Shown here: positions 26,772-38,689 of the stretch, piece after piece
Layout: each line of letters starts with the position of its first letter
Position numbering within the stretch: the first letter of the stretch is position 1
Assembly: GCF_020166415.1 (NCBI RefSeq)
Contig: NZ_JAIQXV010000013.1
Coordinates: 1 to 64,000, forward strand
Length of the DNA: 64,000 nucleotides
From: Deinococcus multiflagellatus
Lineage (GTDB): Bacteria > Deinococcota > Deinococci > Deinococcales > Deinococcaceae
Direction: 5' to 3'
Program-made: the position numbers and the translations under genes
Notes under the pieces: model-generated
The model's database searches: none
What the model saw: the letters and a program-made list of their open reading frames with translations, nothing else
Told to the model about the DNA's origin: nothing

Positions 26772-29117
26772 ATGCCCATGTCCCAGCTCAGTGAACACAG
26801 CCCGGTGGCGCGGCTGGCGGCGCTGGTGCAGGGCGTGGTCTGGGAGGCCGATCCCCAGACCCAGCGCGCCACCTTTGTCTCCAGCTGGGTTGAGCCCCTG
26901 CTGGGCTTTACCCCACACGAGTGGATGAGTACCCCCCACCTCTGGGTCAGCCGCCTGCACCCCGAGGACCGCGACCGGGTGCTGGCCTCGCACGCGCGCA
27001 GCCTGGAGACGGGCGAACCCACCTCGGTGGAATACCGCTTTCTGGCCGCGGGTGGCCGCACCGTGTGGGTGCGCGACCTGGTCACGCCGCTGCTGGAGGG
27101 CGGCCGGGTGGTGGCGCTGGGTGGGGTGATGCTGGACATCACCGCCGAGCGGGCGCAGCAAGACGCCCTGGCCGCTGCCCTGGGGCGGTTTGAGAAGGTC
27201 TTTGAAGCCAGTCCCATGGGCATGGCCCTGGTCGGCACCAGCGGCGAGATGCAGCATGCCAACGCGGCCTTCGGCGCCGTGGTGGGCGCGACGCTGGAGA
27301 CGGTGTTTCCGGCCGGTGACCCGGCGCACGCTGGCCTGTGGACCGTGCCCGCACAGCTGGGCATCCTGCAGGCCGCCCTGAACGCGGGCGCGGCCGTGCA
27401 CGATCTCCATGCCCAGTGGCGCCGGACCGACGGCGAGGTGCGCGACGTGCTGCTCTCAGCCGAGTCGCTGGACCCAGAGGCGGGCGTGGCGCTGCTGATG
27501 GTGCGCGATGTCACGGCCCGCTTTCAGGCCGAGGCGCGCCTGCGGGCCAGTGAGCGGCGTTTCCGGGCCCTGGTACAGCGCAGCAGCGATCTGCTGACGG
27601 TGATCAGCCCCAGCGGCAAGGTGCGCTACGCCAGCCCAGCCATGCAGGCGGTGCTGGGCCACGATGAGGAAGAGGCCCTGGGGGAGCAGGTGCTGAATTA
27701 CATGCACCCCGACGAACACGCGGCCATCCGCGCCGAGTTCGCCAAGGCGGTGTTTGGCGGCCCCGGCGCGACCTCGCGCCTGACCAGCCGCTTTCGCCGC
27801 CGCGACGGGCAGTACCGCTGGCTGGAGTGGGTGGCGACCAACCTGCTGGACGACCCCGATGTGCAGGGCATGGTGATGAACTCGCGCGACGTCACCGACT
27901 GGGTTCTGTCGGAGCAGGCCCTGAAAGAAAGCCGGCGCACCTTCGAGGTGCTGTTTGAGGCCTCGCCCGACGGCGTGATGCTGGTGGATTTTGCCGGCGA
28001 GATGCCCATCCTGAAGTGCAACGAGGTGGCGGCGCGCATGAAGGGGTATGCCCCCGAAGAACTGATTGGGAAAAGTACCTATGTGGCCCTGCCCAACGGT
28101 GAGGCGCTGCTGGCAGACCCCGCAGCGAACGAGGCCTTCCGCACGCGCGTGCGCGAGGCAGGGACCCTGCGCTTCGAAGCCGAGCACCTGCGCCGCGACG
28201 GCTCCATTTACCCGGTCGAGATCAACCTCGCGCTGGTGACGTTGCAGGGGCGCGAGATGCTGCTGAGTGTAGAGCGCGACATCAGCGAGCGCCGGGCCGC
28301 CGAAGCCGCGCTGCAGGCCAGCCAGGCGCGGCTGCTGTCCAGCGAGAAACTGGCCGGGCTGGGGCGCCTGACCGCCGGCCTGGCCCACGAGATCAACACG
28401 CCGCTGGCCGCCACCCTGAACGAACTGCACGAAGCCACGCGCCTGGCCCAGGAGTACCGGGATTCGGTGGGCCACCCCGAGGTCACCGACGACGACCACC
28501 GCGAGATTGCCCGGGAACTGGCCACCAGCCTTGACGCCGCGCAGCGCAACCTGAGCCGAATTGGCGACTTTATCCGCAAGATTCGTGGCCACACCCGCGA
28601 CACCGTCTCTGAGCGCCGCACCTTCGACGCGGTGGCGGGCGTGGAAGACACGCTGACCATGCTGGCCCACGAGGCCCGCGCCGCCAAGGTCAATCTGCTG
28701 TTCGAGCGCCCCCGGGAGGGCGTGACCTTGCAGGGCGAGCCGGGCCGCCTGACCCAAGTGGTGACCAACCTGGTGGTCAATGCCATCCACGCCTGCCCGC
28801 CCGGGGCCAATGTCACGGTGCGTTTTGGGCAGCAGGCCGGCGCGCGCACCCTGGAAGTCGAAGACACCGGCAGCGGCATCCCCGAAGACGTGCTGCCGCG
28901 CATTTTCGAGCCCATGTTCACCACCAAGGAAGTGGGCAAGGGCACGGGTCTGGGCCTGTCCATCATCCACGACATCGTGACTGGGCACTTTGGCGGCGAG
29001 ATTCTGGTGGACACCCGGCTGGGCCAGGGCACCACCTTCACGGTGACCTTTCCCGGCCTCGCCCCTTTCACCGGAAAGGCGGCCGTGCAGGTCGCGCCGG
29101 GCGTTGAAAGCGGGTAG
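26772..29117 (+). CDS. Multi-PAS sensor histidine kinase, soluble
   Basis: 781 residues and no membrane helix. Four PAS-like modules are visible: about 12-130 (FTPHEWMSTPHLWVSRLHPEDRDRV, a PAS_3 type), 140-250, 255-375 (VLGHDEEEALGEQVLNYMHPDEHAAI) and 385-510. A HisKA-type helix carries the phosphoacceptor H539 in LAHEINTPLAA; the ATPase has N-box VVTNLVVNAIHA, G1 VEDTGSGIP and G2 GKGTGLGLSIIHDIV. The inserted helix before the catalytic domain (RDSVGHPEVTDDDHREIAREL) is typical of this H-box subgroup. It shares an operon with the GGDEF response regulator and probably senses a cytoplasmic redox, light or ligand cue. Confidence 0.93.
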   Translation: MPMSQLSEHSPVARLAALVQGVVWEADPQTQRATFVSSWVEPLLGFTPHEWMSTPHLWVSRLHPEDRDRVLASHARSLETGEPTSVEYRFLAAGGRTVWVRDLVTPLLEGGRVVALGGVMLDITAERAQQDALAAALGRFEKVFEASPMGMALVGTSGEMQHANAAFGAVVGATLETVFPAGDPAHAGLWTVPAQLGILQAALNAGAAVHDLHAQWRRTDGEVRDVLLSAESLDPEAGVALLMVRDVTARFQAEARLRASERRFRALVQRSSDLLTVISPSGKVRYASPAMQAVLGHDEEEALGEQVLNYMHPDEHAAIRAEFAKAVFGGPGATSRLTSRFRRRDGQYRWLEWVATNLLDDPDVQGMVMNSRDVTDWVLSEQALKESRRTFEVLFEASPDGVMLVDFAGEMPILKCNEVAARMKGYAPEELIGKSTYVALPNGEALLADPAANEAFRTRVREAGTLRFEAEHLRRDGSIYPVEINLALVTLQGREMLLSVERDISERRAAEAALQASQARLLSSEKLAGLGRLTAGLAHEINTPLAATLNELHEATRLAQEYRDSVGHPEVTDDDHREIARELATSLDAAQRNLSRIGDFIRKIRGHTRDTVSERRTFDAVAGVEDTLTMLAHEARAAKVNLLFERPREGVTLQGEPGRLTQVVTNLVVNAIHACPPGANVTVRFGQQAGARTLEVEDTGSGIPEDVLPRIFEPMFTTKEVGKGTGLGLSIIHDIVTGHFGGEILVDTRLGQGTTFTVTFPGLAPFTGKAAVQVAPGVESG

Positions 29118-29185
29118 GGGGGCTGCCCCTCTCCCTGGGCAAACCTCCGGGGAGAAAAACCCACTCACCCCGTGAGTACGGCCTG

Positions 29186-29268
29186 CCGTCCATGTCCGGG
29201 ACATCCAGACAAGAGTCAGATGGTCCTCTCCTGCGGCGCCTTCCAGGCGCAACTCCCAGAAATCCGTC
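29186..29268 (+). repeat. Dispersed repeat, copy A (relative of 42863-42999)
   Basis: The stretch from CCGTCCATGTCCGG through CATCCAGACAAGAG to CTCCCAGAAATCCGTC aligns with 42872-42933 with an extra GC-rich hairpin (GGCGCC-TTCCA-GGCGC) inserted. It ends in TTTTTTTCC, so it may also act as the terminator of the kinase operon. A weaker echo (CAACTCCCGATCC after a hairpin) occurs near 38785-38840. Confidence 0.65.
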
Positions 29269-29337
29269 TTTTTTTCCTCTGCTGCGCAGCCCGGCCGGGA
29301 ACCTGCTGGCAGGTTTCAGAAGCCGTATGACACGCCG

Positions 29338-29365
29338 CAGGCCGCCTCCACATAGAGGCGGCCTG
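29338..29365. terminator. Perfect hairpin between convergent kinase and small peptide genes
   Basis: CAGGCCGCCTC (29338-29348) and GAGGCGGCCTG (29355-29365), loop CACATA. An 11-bp perfect stem without a T-run, 57 bases downstream of the minus-strand peptide stop. Confidence 0.6.
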
Positions 29366-29421
29366 TGACGGTCACTCGGTGCATGGCGCGGTCTGGGCGC
29401 CGCCCCCAGGGGATGTGGGGG

Positions 29422-29559
29422 TTATTTCAGCTGGCAGGGGGGCCAGCCGGGCTCGCCGCAAATCGGGGGGGTTTGGGGCGGAAAGGGACCAGAGGTGGCC
29501 CCAGCACTGCTGCCCAGCACCAGCGCCGCCACCAGTACAAACACCGCTTTCTTGACCAT
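29422..29559 (-). CDS. 45-residue secreted Pro/Cys peptide
   Basis: Minus-strand ORF from ATG 29559 to TAA 29422. A perfect ribosome site TAAGGAGG (29570-29563) stands 3 bases before the ATG, unusually strong for this mostly leaderless region. The first 21 residues form a clean signal peptide (MVKKAVFVLVAALVLG...AGA); the mature peptide of about 24 residues is rich in Pro with two Cys (PPICGEPGWPPCQLK) that could form one disulfide. No family recognised. Possible roles are a secreted signal, an inhibitor or a cell-wall peptide; function is unknown. Confidence 0.7.
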   Translation of the reverse strand: MVKKAVFVLVAALVLGSSAGATSGPFPPQTPPICGEPGWPPCQLK

Positions 29560-29723
29560 AAGCCTCCTTACGGGCAGGAGCGTGCCCTCCTGCCGCTGCG
29601 CCTCGTTTGTGCTGAATTGTCGAGGTGCTTTTACCCTAGGCGCGGCCCCGGCCAGGAAACAGGCTTGCTTTTGGATGAGTGTTGTGAATTATGGGCAAAG
29701 GCCCCCAATCCCCCAGCCGGGCT

Positions 29724-30365
29724 TCAGGGCACGGCTTCCTCGTCCTCCAACGTCACATCCAGCGCCAGGGCCGCCTTCAGCTGGGCGCGGTAGGCGCGGC
29801 CCCCCACCTCCTTCACCCCCAGGGTCTCCAGGTGGGGGGTCAGAATCTGGGCGTCCAGCAGGGCAAAGCCACGGGCGTGCAGACGGCGCGCCAGGCCAAT
29901 CAGCGCCGCCTTGCTGCCGTTCGTCTGGCGGTGAAACTTGCTCTCGGCGATAAAGGCGCCGCCCAGCACCAGCCCCAGCACGCCGCCGGCCAGTTCGCCG
30001 CCGCGCCACGCCTCGAAGGAATGGGCGAGGCCCGTAGCGTGCAGGTGCTGGTAGATGGCGGCCAGTTCCTCGCTGATCCACTGCCCGTCGCGCGGGGGGC
30101 TGCCCGGCAACTCGCCCCGGCAGCCGGCCAGCACCTCGGGGAACGCGGTGTTCACCTTCAGCTCAAAGTGCTTCAGCTCGCGCCCCAGGCGCCGGGGAAT
30201 GTGCAGGCCGTCGTCTTCGGTCAGGGGCACCAGGGCGCGGTTTTCTACCGTGTAAAACTGCAGCCCGTCGCCGTTGTCCATTAAAAAAGCGCCCTCGGCG
30301 TAGGCGCGCGCCACCTCGCGCGTCAGGGGGTCGGGGCTGCGCAGCCAGGGCTCGGCGGTGGGCAC
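29724..30365 (-). CDS. aat: Leucyl/phenylalanyl-tRNA-protein transferase
   Basis: 213 residues from GTG 30365, 3 bases after the thioesterase stop. Aat signatures: YAEGAFLMDNGDGLQFY, QWISEELAAIYQHLHATGLAHSFEAWRGGELAGGVLGLVLGGAFIAESKFHRQTNGSKAALIGLA and ALLDAQILTPHLETLGVKEV. The enzyme adds Leu or Phe from aminoacyl-tRNA to N-terminal Lys/Arg of proteins, feeding the N-degron ClpS/ClpAP route. The usual ESMF is ESKF and the usual D-x-Q is DAQ. Confidence 0.95.
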   Translation of the reverse strand: MPTAEPWLRSPDPLTREVARAYAEGAFLMDNGDGLQFYTVENRALVPLTEDDGLHIPRRLGRELKHFELKVNTAFPEVLAGCRGELPGSPPRDGQWISEELAAIYQHLHATGLAHSFEAWRGGELAGGVLGLVLGGAFIAESKFHRQTNGSKAALIGLARRLHARGFALLDAQILTPHLETLGVKEVGGRAYRAQLKAALALDVTLEDEEAVP

Positions 30366-30368
30366 AGC

Positions 30369-30794
<426 letters not shown>

Positions 30795-30880
30795 GCCGCC
30801 CAGCCTACCGCGCGGAGCGGCATGGCCAATGGCGGCCCCCGCCGCTGAAGAGGGGCGGGGCCGGCGCCTAGAATGGGCGG

Positions 30881-31993
30881 GTGCGTCTGGACTCGCTCTC
30901 CACCCTGAACTACCGGAACCTCGCCCCCTGTACCCTCCGCTTTCCGGCCGGGGTCACGGGCGTGTTCGGGGAAAATGGCGCGGGCAAGACCAACCTGCTG
31001 GAAGCCGCCTACCTCGCCCTGACCGGCCAGACCGATGTGAGCCGCCTGGAACAGCTGGTGCAGTCCGGCGAAACCGAGGCCTACGTGCGCGCCGACCTGG
31101 AATCGGGGGGCAGCCTGAGCGTGCAGGAGGTGGGCCTGGGGCGCGGGCGGCGGCAACTCAAGCAGGACGGGGTGCGGGTGCGCACCGGCGACCTGCCCCG
31201 GGGCAGCGCGGTGTGGATTCGCCCCGAGGACAGCGAACTGGTGTTTGGGCCCCCGGCGGGGCGCCGCGCCTATCTGGATTCGCTGCTGTCGCGCCTGAGC
31301 GCGCGCTACGCCGAGCACCTGGCCCGTTACGAGCGCACGGTCTCGCAGCGCAACGCCGCGCTGCGCGGCGGCGAGGCCTGGGCCATGCATGTGTGGGACG
31401 ACGCGCTGGTGCGCCTGGGCACCGAGATCATGCGGGTGCGCCGCCGCGCCCTGGTGCGCCTGAACGAACTGGCCGCCGAGGCCAACGCGGGCCTGGGCAG
31501 CCACAAACCCCTGACCCTGAGCCTGCAGGAATCCACCACCCCCGAGACCTACGCCGCCGACCTGGCCGCCCGCCAGAGCGAGGAACTGGCGCGCGGCTCC
31601 ACCGTCACCGGGCCCCACCGCGACGACCTGCTGCTAACCCTGGGCGACTTTCCGGCCAGCGAATATGCCAGCCGGGGCGAGGGCCGCACCGTGGCCCTGG
31701 CGCTGCGCCGGGCCGAACTGGAACTGCTGGCCGAGCGCTACGGCGAGCGTCCGGTGCTGCTGATTGACGACTTTTCGGCCGAACTGGACCCCGGGCGGCG
31801 GGCCTTTTTGCTGGACCTGGCCTCCAGCGTGCCGCAGGCCATCGTGACCGGCACCGAGCGGGCCCCGGGCGCGGCGCTGACCCTGCGCGCCCACGCCGGG
31901 CGCTTTACCCCCGAGGGCGAGGGGGCCGGGGGCGGGGCGACAGAGGCCGACGCCGTGCCCACCGAAGCACCCGTGGCCGAGGTGGGCACATGA
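30881..31993 (+). CDS. recF: DNA replication/repair ATPase RecF
   Basis: 370 residues. Walker A FGENGAGKTNLLEA (30-43), the RecF signature around GSAVWIRPEDSELVFGPPAGRRAYLDSLLS, ABC-type signature ASRGEGRTVALALRRAE and Walker B PVLLIDDFSAELDPGRRAFLL. RecF with RecO and RecR loads RecA on gapped DNA, the main recombination route in Deinococcus, which lacks RecBC. Starts at GTG 30881, 6 bases after TAGAAT (leaderless). Its stop overlaps dciA (ATGA). The last 30 residues are a Gly/Ala/Glu tail. Confidence 0.97.
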   Translation: MRLDSLSTLNYRNLAPCTLRFPAGVTGVFGENGAGKTNLLEAAYLALTGQTDVSRLEQLVQSGETEAYVRADLESGGSLSVQEVGLGRGRRQLKQDGVRVRTGDLPRGSAVWIRPEDSELVFGPPAGRRAYLDSLLSRLSARYAEHLARYERTVSQRNAALRGGEAWAMHVWDDALVRLGTEIMRVRRRALVRLNELAAEANAGLGSHKPLTLSLQESTTPETYAADLAARQSEELARGSTVTGPHRDDLLLTLGDFPASEYASRGEGRTVALALRRAELELLAERYGERPVLLIDDFSAELDPGRRAFLLDLASSVPQAIVTGTERAPGAALTLRAHAGRFTPEGEGAGGGATEADAVPTEAPVAEVGT

Positions 31994-32856
31994 CCCGGGG
32001 CCGCCGCCTGAGCGGCCCGCTGCGCCTGGGCGACCTGATGGGCGCCACCCTGGGCACCGCCCGATTGACCCGGGGCATTCAGCGCGCGCGCGCCATCCTG
32101 CTGTGGCCGCAGGCGGTGGGGCCGGAGATCGCCCGCCTGACCCGCCCGCGTACCCAGCAGGGGAGCACCCTGTTCATAGAGGTGCGAGACAGCGCCACCG
32201 CCCACCACCTCAGCATGCAGCGCCACCATTTTCTGCGGGCGCTGAACGCCCTGCTGGGCGAGGGCAGCACCCCACTGACCGAGATCCGCTTCAGCGTGGG
32301 CACCGTGCGCGAGGCCCCCGCGCCGGTCACGCCGCCGCCGCTGCCCGCCCCGGACCGCGCGCGGGCCCGCCAACTGGCCCAGGGCGTCAGCGACGATCTG
32401 AAACCTGCGGTGCTGCGGGCCGCCGAGGCCATCACCCGGGCCCGCAAGTGGCGCGAGGAGCAGGGCTGGCGCCCCTGCCCGGTGTGCGGCGAGGCCAGCA
32501 AGGAGCAGCCCTGCCGCGCCTGCACCCTCACCCTGGCCGACCCCAACGTGAAGCGCGCCGCCCGCACGCTGCTGCGCGCCCCGGAGCGCCTGGACAGCAT
32601 GCGCGAGGTGCTGGGCAACAGCGGCGTTCATGCGGCGCGGCATCTGGCCCTGGAGCAGCTGAGCAGCCAGCTGGACCTGCTGGCCCTGGAATGCGTGCGC
32701 AGCGGCCAGGACAACGGCTACCGCGATTTTCTGGAGCAGCAGGCGCAGGTGTATCTGGCCCTGCTGCTGCGCCGTCCCCGGGGTGCGCTGCGCCGCAGCG
32801 ACCGCGCCGCCCTGCCCGAAGCCGCACGCAACGTGCTGAACGCCGGACCCGGCTGA
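31990..32856 (+). CDS. dciA: DciA-like (DUF721) replicative helicase operator with zinc ribbon and extra C-terminal domain
   Basis: 288 residues. The N-terminal 105 residues match DUF721/DciA: LGDLMGATLGTARLTRGIQRARAILLWPQAVGPEIARLTRPR...LFIEVRDSATAHHLSMQRHHFLRALNALLG. A Pro-rich linker leads to a predicted zinc ribbon (C163, C166, C175, C178 in CPVCGEASKEQPCRAC) and about 100 residues of helices ending NVLNAGPG. Ordinary DciA proteins lack this. DciA loads or operates DnaB in bacteria without DnaC. Coupling to recF by ATGA fits the common recF-dciA order. Confidence 0.88.
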   Translation: MTRGRRLSGPLRLGDLMGATLGTARLTRGIQRARAILLWPQAVGPEIARLTRPRTQQGSTLFIEVRDSATAHHLSMQRHHFLRALNALLGEGSTPLTEIRFSVGTVREAPAPVTPPPLPAPDRARARQLAQGVSDDLKPAVLRAAEAITRARKWREEQGWRPCPVCGEASKEQPCRACTLTLADPNVKRAARTLLRAPERLDSMREVLGNSGVHAARHLALEQLSSQLDLLALECVRSGQDNGYRDFLEQQAQVYLALLLRRPRGALRRSDRAALPEAARNVLNAGPG

Positions 32857-32922
32857 GGGCGGCGCACGCGGCGGGCGAAACCCCACGCCCTTCGTTCCGG
32901 GTGCCGCTGCAAGGGCGGCAAT

Positions 32923-32966
32923 ACCCCCTCCCCCGCTGTGCAGCACCCCCTCCCCCGCTGTCCAGC
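32923..32966. repeat. 22-bp tandem duplication
   Basis: 32923-32944 and 32945-32966 are two copies of a 22-base C-rich unit (ACCCCCTCCCCCGCTGT then GCAGC or CCAGC) with one mismatch, immediately upstream of the MoaB promoter. Confidence 0.85.
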
Positions 32967-33030
32967 CCAGCGCGCCGCCTGGGCCCCAAAGCTCTGCCAG
33001 AGGCAGCGGCCCGCACTCTATGCTGGGGGC

Positions 33031-33676
<646 letters not shown>

Positions 33677-33693
<17 letters not shown>

Positions 33694-34483
33694 CGGCTGG
33701 GCGGCGTGGCCGCTGCAGGGCGCGCCGGGCGAACTGGGCGCGGCGCTGGCGGTCATGGGCACCGTGCTGGCCGCGTACTGGCTGATCCGGGTGGGGCAGG
33801 CGGCCCGGCGGCAACTGCGCCCGGCGGCGGCGTGGTGGGCCGCCCCCGGCCTGGGGCTGCTGCTGCTGGCCCCCGTGCTGGACGTGCCCGCGCTGTTTGG
33901 CCTGGGCGCGGCGCTGCTGCTGCTGGCCGAATACTGGCCGCGCGCCTTTCGGCCGGCGGCGGGGCGTCCTGGGGTGGGCTGGCCGCTGGTGGGGCTGGTG
34001 ATGGGCGCGGCACTGGCGGCAGGGCTGCTGCGCCGTGGCCTGGAACCCGGCACGTTTTTTGCCGCGCTGGTCCTGCTGCTCTGGAGCGCCGGGGCGTTTG
34101 TCAGCGCCGCCCTGTTCCGGCGCACCGCCGCGCCCACACCGCTGGGGTTCTCGGCCCGCTGGAAAACGCCGGTCACCCCGGCGTGGCCGGAACTCAGCGT
34201 CACACTCTCGGCGCGGGGCGCCCACCTGCGCAACGTCTCCGGCACGCGGCTGTGGCTGGCTGGGTGGTCGCCGGCCGGGGTCAATGCGTGGTACCGCGTG
34301 CGCACCGAGCGCGGCGAGGCCGTGGTCGAACTGGCCGCGGGCCAGGAGGCGGTGCTGCCGGTGTCGGCCTACGATTCTGGGGTGAGGGTGTGGTACGCCC
34401 CCGCGCGCACCCCGAGCAACACCCACCTCTTCCGCGCCGACTGGACGCCGCCAGCCCACGCCGAGCACCGGGTTCTGAATTAA
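33677..34483 (+). CDS. Membrane protein of unknown function
   Basis: 268 residues if GTG 33677 is used; GTG 33683 is equally possible. The N-terminal 150 residues contain about five hydrophobic helices; the C-terminal 110 residues are a soluble beta-rich domain ([42 protein letters not shown]...). No known family is recognised. The overlap with the moaB-type gene suggests co-transcription but no shared function is evident. Confidence 0.7.
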
Positions 34484-34647
34484 AACCCCAGCGCGCCCCT
34501 GTTCATGTCTGGCTGGCACTGGGCGGCCACTGCGCACTGGGGCCTTATGGGCACTGGACCTTTGCCCCCCACCTCCCCCACTGCCGGGCACCGTCCAGGG
34601 GCCTTTCTCACGCCACTCTAGAACGTGCGGGCTATGGTGGGCGAATC

Positions 34648-35739
34648 GTGAGTCTGGTGTTTGACTGGTCGGCGCTGCGCGCCCTGACAACCGAGGCGGG
34701 CACAGGCGGGACCCTGCGCCAGCACCCGCAGGACTTCCGGGTGGAAGAGCTGCCTGCCTACCCGCTGTCGGGCGAGGGCGACCACCTGTTTGTTCAGCTG
34801 GAAAAGATCGGCCACACCACCGCGCACGTGCTGCGCGAACTGGGCACGCAGCTGGGGGTCAAGGACCGCGATATCGGCGTGGCGGGGCTCAAGGACCGCC
34901 ACGCGGTCACCACCCAGTGGCTGAGCCTCCCGGCGCGCTATGAAGCCCGGCTGGAGCAGTTCGCCTTCAGCGGCGTGCGGGTGCTGCAGGTCACGCGGCA
35001 CACCAACAAGCTGGGCTTGGGCCACCTGCGGGGCAACCGCTTTGTGGTGCGGGTGCGCGGCGCCCCGGGGCAGGCGGAGCAGGCCGCGCGCCTGCTGGCG
35101 CACCTGCAGAGCAGCGGCGTGCCCAACTACTTTGGCCCGCAGCGGTTTGGCCTGGGCGGGCTGAACGCCGAAGAGGGCCTGCGCGTGGTGCGTGGCGAGT
35201 CGCGCGTGCGCGACCCCCGGGTGCGGCGCTTTCTGACCACGGCCCTGCAGAGTGTGGTGTTTAACGCCTTTGTCAGTCTGCGCCTGGAACGCGGGGTCTT
35301 TGACGCCCTGCTGGCCGGCGACATGGCCAAGAAACACGACACCGGCGGTGTGTTTCAGGTCGAGGACGCTGCCGCCGAGTCGCCCCGCGCCGCCCGGGGC
35401 GAGGTCAGCGCCACCGGCACCCTGTTTGGCAAGAAGGTGCGCCCCCTGAGCGCCGAAGCCGGGGAACTGGAGCGCGAAGCCCTGGGCACCCTGGGCCTGA
35501 GTCCCGAGATGTTTCACTCGCGCAAGGGCGACCGCCGCCTGACGCGGGTGTTTCTGGAAGAAGCCAGCGTGGAGCCTGCGGACGACGGTTATGTCCTGGC
35601 CTTCGCCCTGCCGCGCGGCAGTTTCGCCACCAGCGTGCTGCGCGAGATCATGAAGACCCCCGTGGACGCCCCAGATACCGACAGTCCGGACACCGAGGGC
35701 GGGGCCACCGAATCCGAGGACGAAGGAGTCAGCGCATGA
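34648..35739 (+). CDS. truD: tRNA pseudouridine(13) synthase TruD
   Basis: 363 residues from GTG 34648, 9 bases after TATGGT. Motifs: [40 protein letters not shown] (motif I), [17 protein letters not shown] (catalytic D83), [17 protein letters not shown] and [12 protein letters not shown] (motif III), and [12 protein letters not shown]. Makes pseudouridine 13 in tRNA-Glu. The last 25 residues are an acidic tail rich in Asp, Glu and Ser. Coupled by ATGA to the next gene. Confidence 0.95.
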   Translation: MSLVFDWSALRALTTEAGTGGTLRQHPQDFRVEELPAYPLSGEGDHLFVQLEKIGHTTAHVLRELGTQLGVKDRDIGVAGLKDRHAVTTQWLSLPARYEARLEQFAFSGVRVLQVTRHTNKLGLGHLRGNRFVVRVRGAPGQAEQAARLLAHLQSSGVPNYFGPQRFGLGGLNAEEGLRVVRGESRVRDPRVRRFLTTALQSVVFNAFVSLRLERGVFDALLAGDMAKKHDTGGVFQVEDAAAESPRAARGEVSATGTLFGKKVRPLSAEAGELEREALGTLGLSPEMFHSRKGDRRLTRVFLEEASVEPADDGYVLAFALPRGSFATSVLREIMKTPVDAPDTDSPDTEGGATESEDEGVSA

Positions 35740-36119
35740 ATGCCCGTTTTCTCTGGCCGCGTGCCGCTCTGGCCGCGCTGCTGTGCGTGGGCACAGCGCC
35801 CTCTGCCCAGGCCCTCTCCCCCACCCTGACCCTGAAGCTCACGCACGGCGGCGCCCTGCTGAGCGGCGCGCTGCGGGTGGCCCGCGCCGACGAACTGACC
35901 GGGGTCTGGAGCAGCGTGGGGCGCGCGCGCATGCTGCGCTGCACCCCGCGCTGCGAAGTCGTGGAGATGCTGCCCGTGCCGGGTGTCCTGAACCTGGGCA
36001 CCGGCAGCAGCTACCGGGTGGTGCTGGGCGGCACCTTCAAGGTGGGCCAGAAGGTCAGCCTGGTGCTGCGCTACCGCAACACCCAGATCACCAACCTGAT
36101 GGCCACGGTGGCCCGCTGA
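35736..36119 (+). CDS. Small secreted protein of unknown function
   Basis: 127 residues. Signal peptide ([25 protein letters not shown]) followed by a short beta-rich domain ([35 protein letters not shown]) with one Cys pair ([11 protein letters not shown]) that could be a disulfide. Ends [27 protein letters not shown]. Coupled to truD; the pairing appears positional only. No family recognised. Confidence 0.8.
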   Translation: MNARFLWPRAALAALLCVGTAPSAQALSPTLTLKLTHGGALLSGALRVARADELTGVWSSVGRARMLRCTPRCEVVEMLPVPGVLNLGTGSSYRVVLGGTFKVGQKVSLVLRYRNTQITNLMATVAR

Positions 36120-36124
36120 CCCCC

Positions 36125-36559
36125 GTGCCGGACCCCGCCCTGCGCGCCGCCTTTCTGGGCGCACATTACGGCCTGAGCGGCACCCGCGTGTCCCTGCAGG
36201 GCACCGCGCCCGGTTTCCGGCCCGCGTGGGCGCCCCCAGGGGGCCGCTGGGCCATGATCACCGCCTACAACCCCGGCGCGCAGCCCCAGAGCCACGCCGA
36301 CAACGTGGCGGCCCATGCCCGGCTGCGTGAACAGGCCGCCCCCTGGGCCCCGCTGGAGACGGTCAATGGCAGTGGGCCCCACGCCGAACCCAGCCTGCTG
36401 CTGCGCGGCGTGCCCCTGCGCGAGGCCGCCGCATTGGGCCGGGCCGCCGGGCAGGTCGCCATCGTGTGGGGCGTGGGCCACCGCGCTGCCCTGGTGTGGC
36501 TGCCGGGGGACAGGGTGCAGGTTGAGCGGCACTGGCTAAGCCCTGTGACCGAGGAATAG
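36125..36559 (+). CDS. DUF3293 domain protein
   Basis: 144 residues from GTG 36125, 5 bases after the previous stop. DUF3293 pattern: WAMITAYNPGAQPQSHADNVAAHARLREQ, GPHAEPSLLLRGVPLREAAALGRAAGQVAIVWGVGHRAALVWL. Family function is unknown; the ITAYNP...N...L core resembles a small ligand-binding fold. Third gene of the truD unit. Confidence 0.85.
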   Translation: MPDPALRAAFLGAHYGLSGTRVSLQGTAPGFRPAWAPPGGRWAMITAYNPGAQPQSHADNVAAHARLREQAAPWAPLETVNGSGPHAEPSLLLRGVPLREAAALGRAAGQVAIVWGVGHRAALVWLPGDRVQVERHWLSPVTEE

Positions 36560-36931
36560 AAGAGTCGAAAAGGGTCGTGGCGCCAACAGGGTGGGGTGCT
36601 GATCGGCAGGGAACGAGGGACGGGCATGGGCAGAACGCCCTGTACGAGGGGGCGCTGCCCACTGCGGTTCTGCTGCTTCCCTCTGCCTTGGCTTCAATGA
36701 GATTCGCACCGGATGCCCGGGACGAGCGCCCGGCACAGCGTTTTCTACGTTTTGACCGCGGCCTTTGCCCGCGACCAGCCTTGCCAAGCCGAGCCGCCGA
36801 GCAGGCTTCGTCGAGAGGGCCCCCACGCCAGCCCCGCCCAGGTCGAGCTGAGCGCCTTACCCCTTCTACCCCTCTCCCCCAACGGGGTCCCCGGCCCCTG
36901 TTGACCCGGCCCGGCGGTATACTGCCCGCTT
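36560..36931. other. Intergenic region before the AlbA_2 gene
   Basis: 372 bases. The only supported element is the -10 TATACT (36918-36923), 8 bases before GTG 36932. The rest has C-rich stretches and short open frames on both strands without ribosome sites or recognisable products. Confidence 0.5.
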
Positions 36932-38689
<1,758 letters not shown>

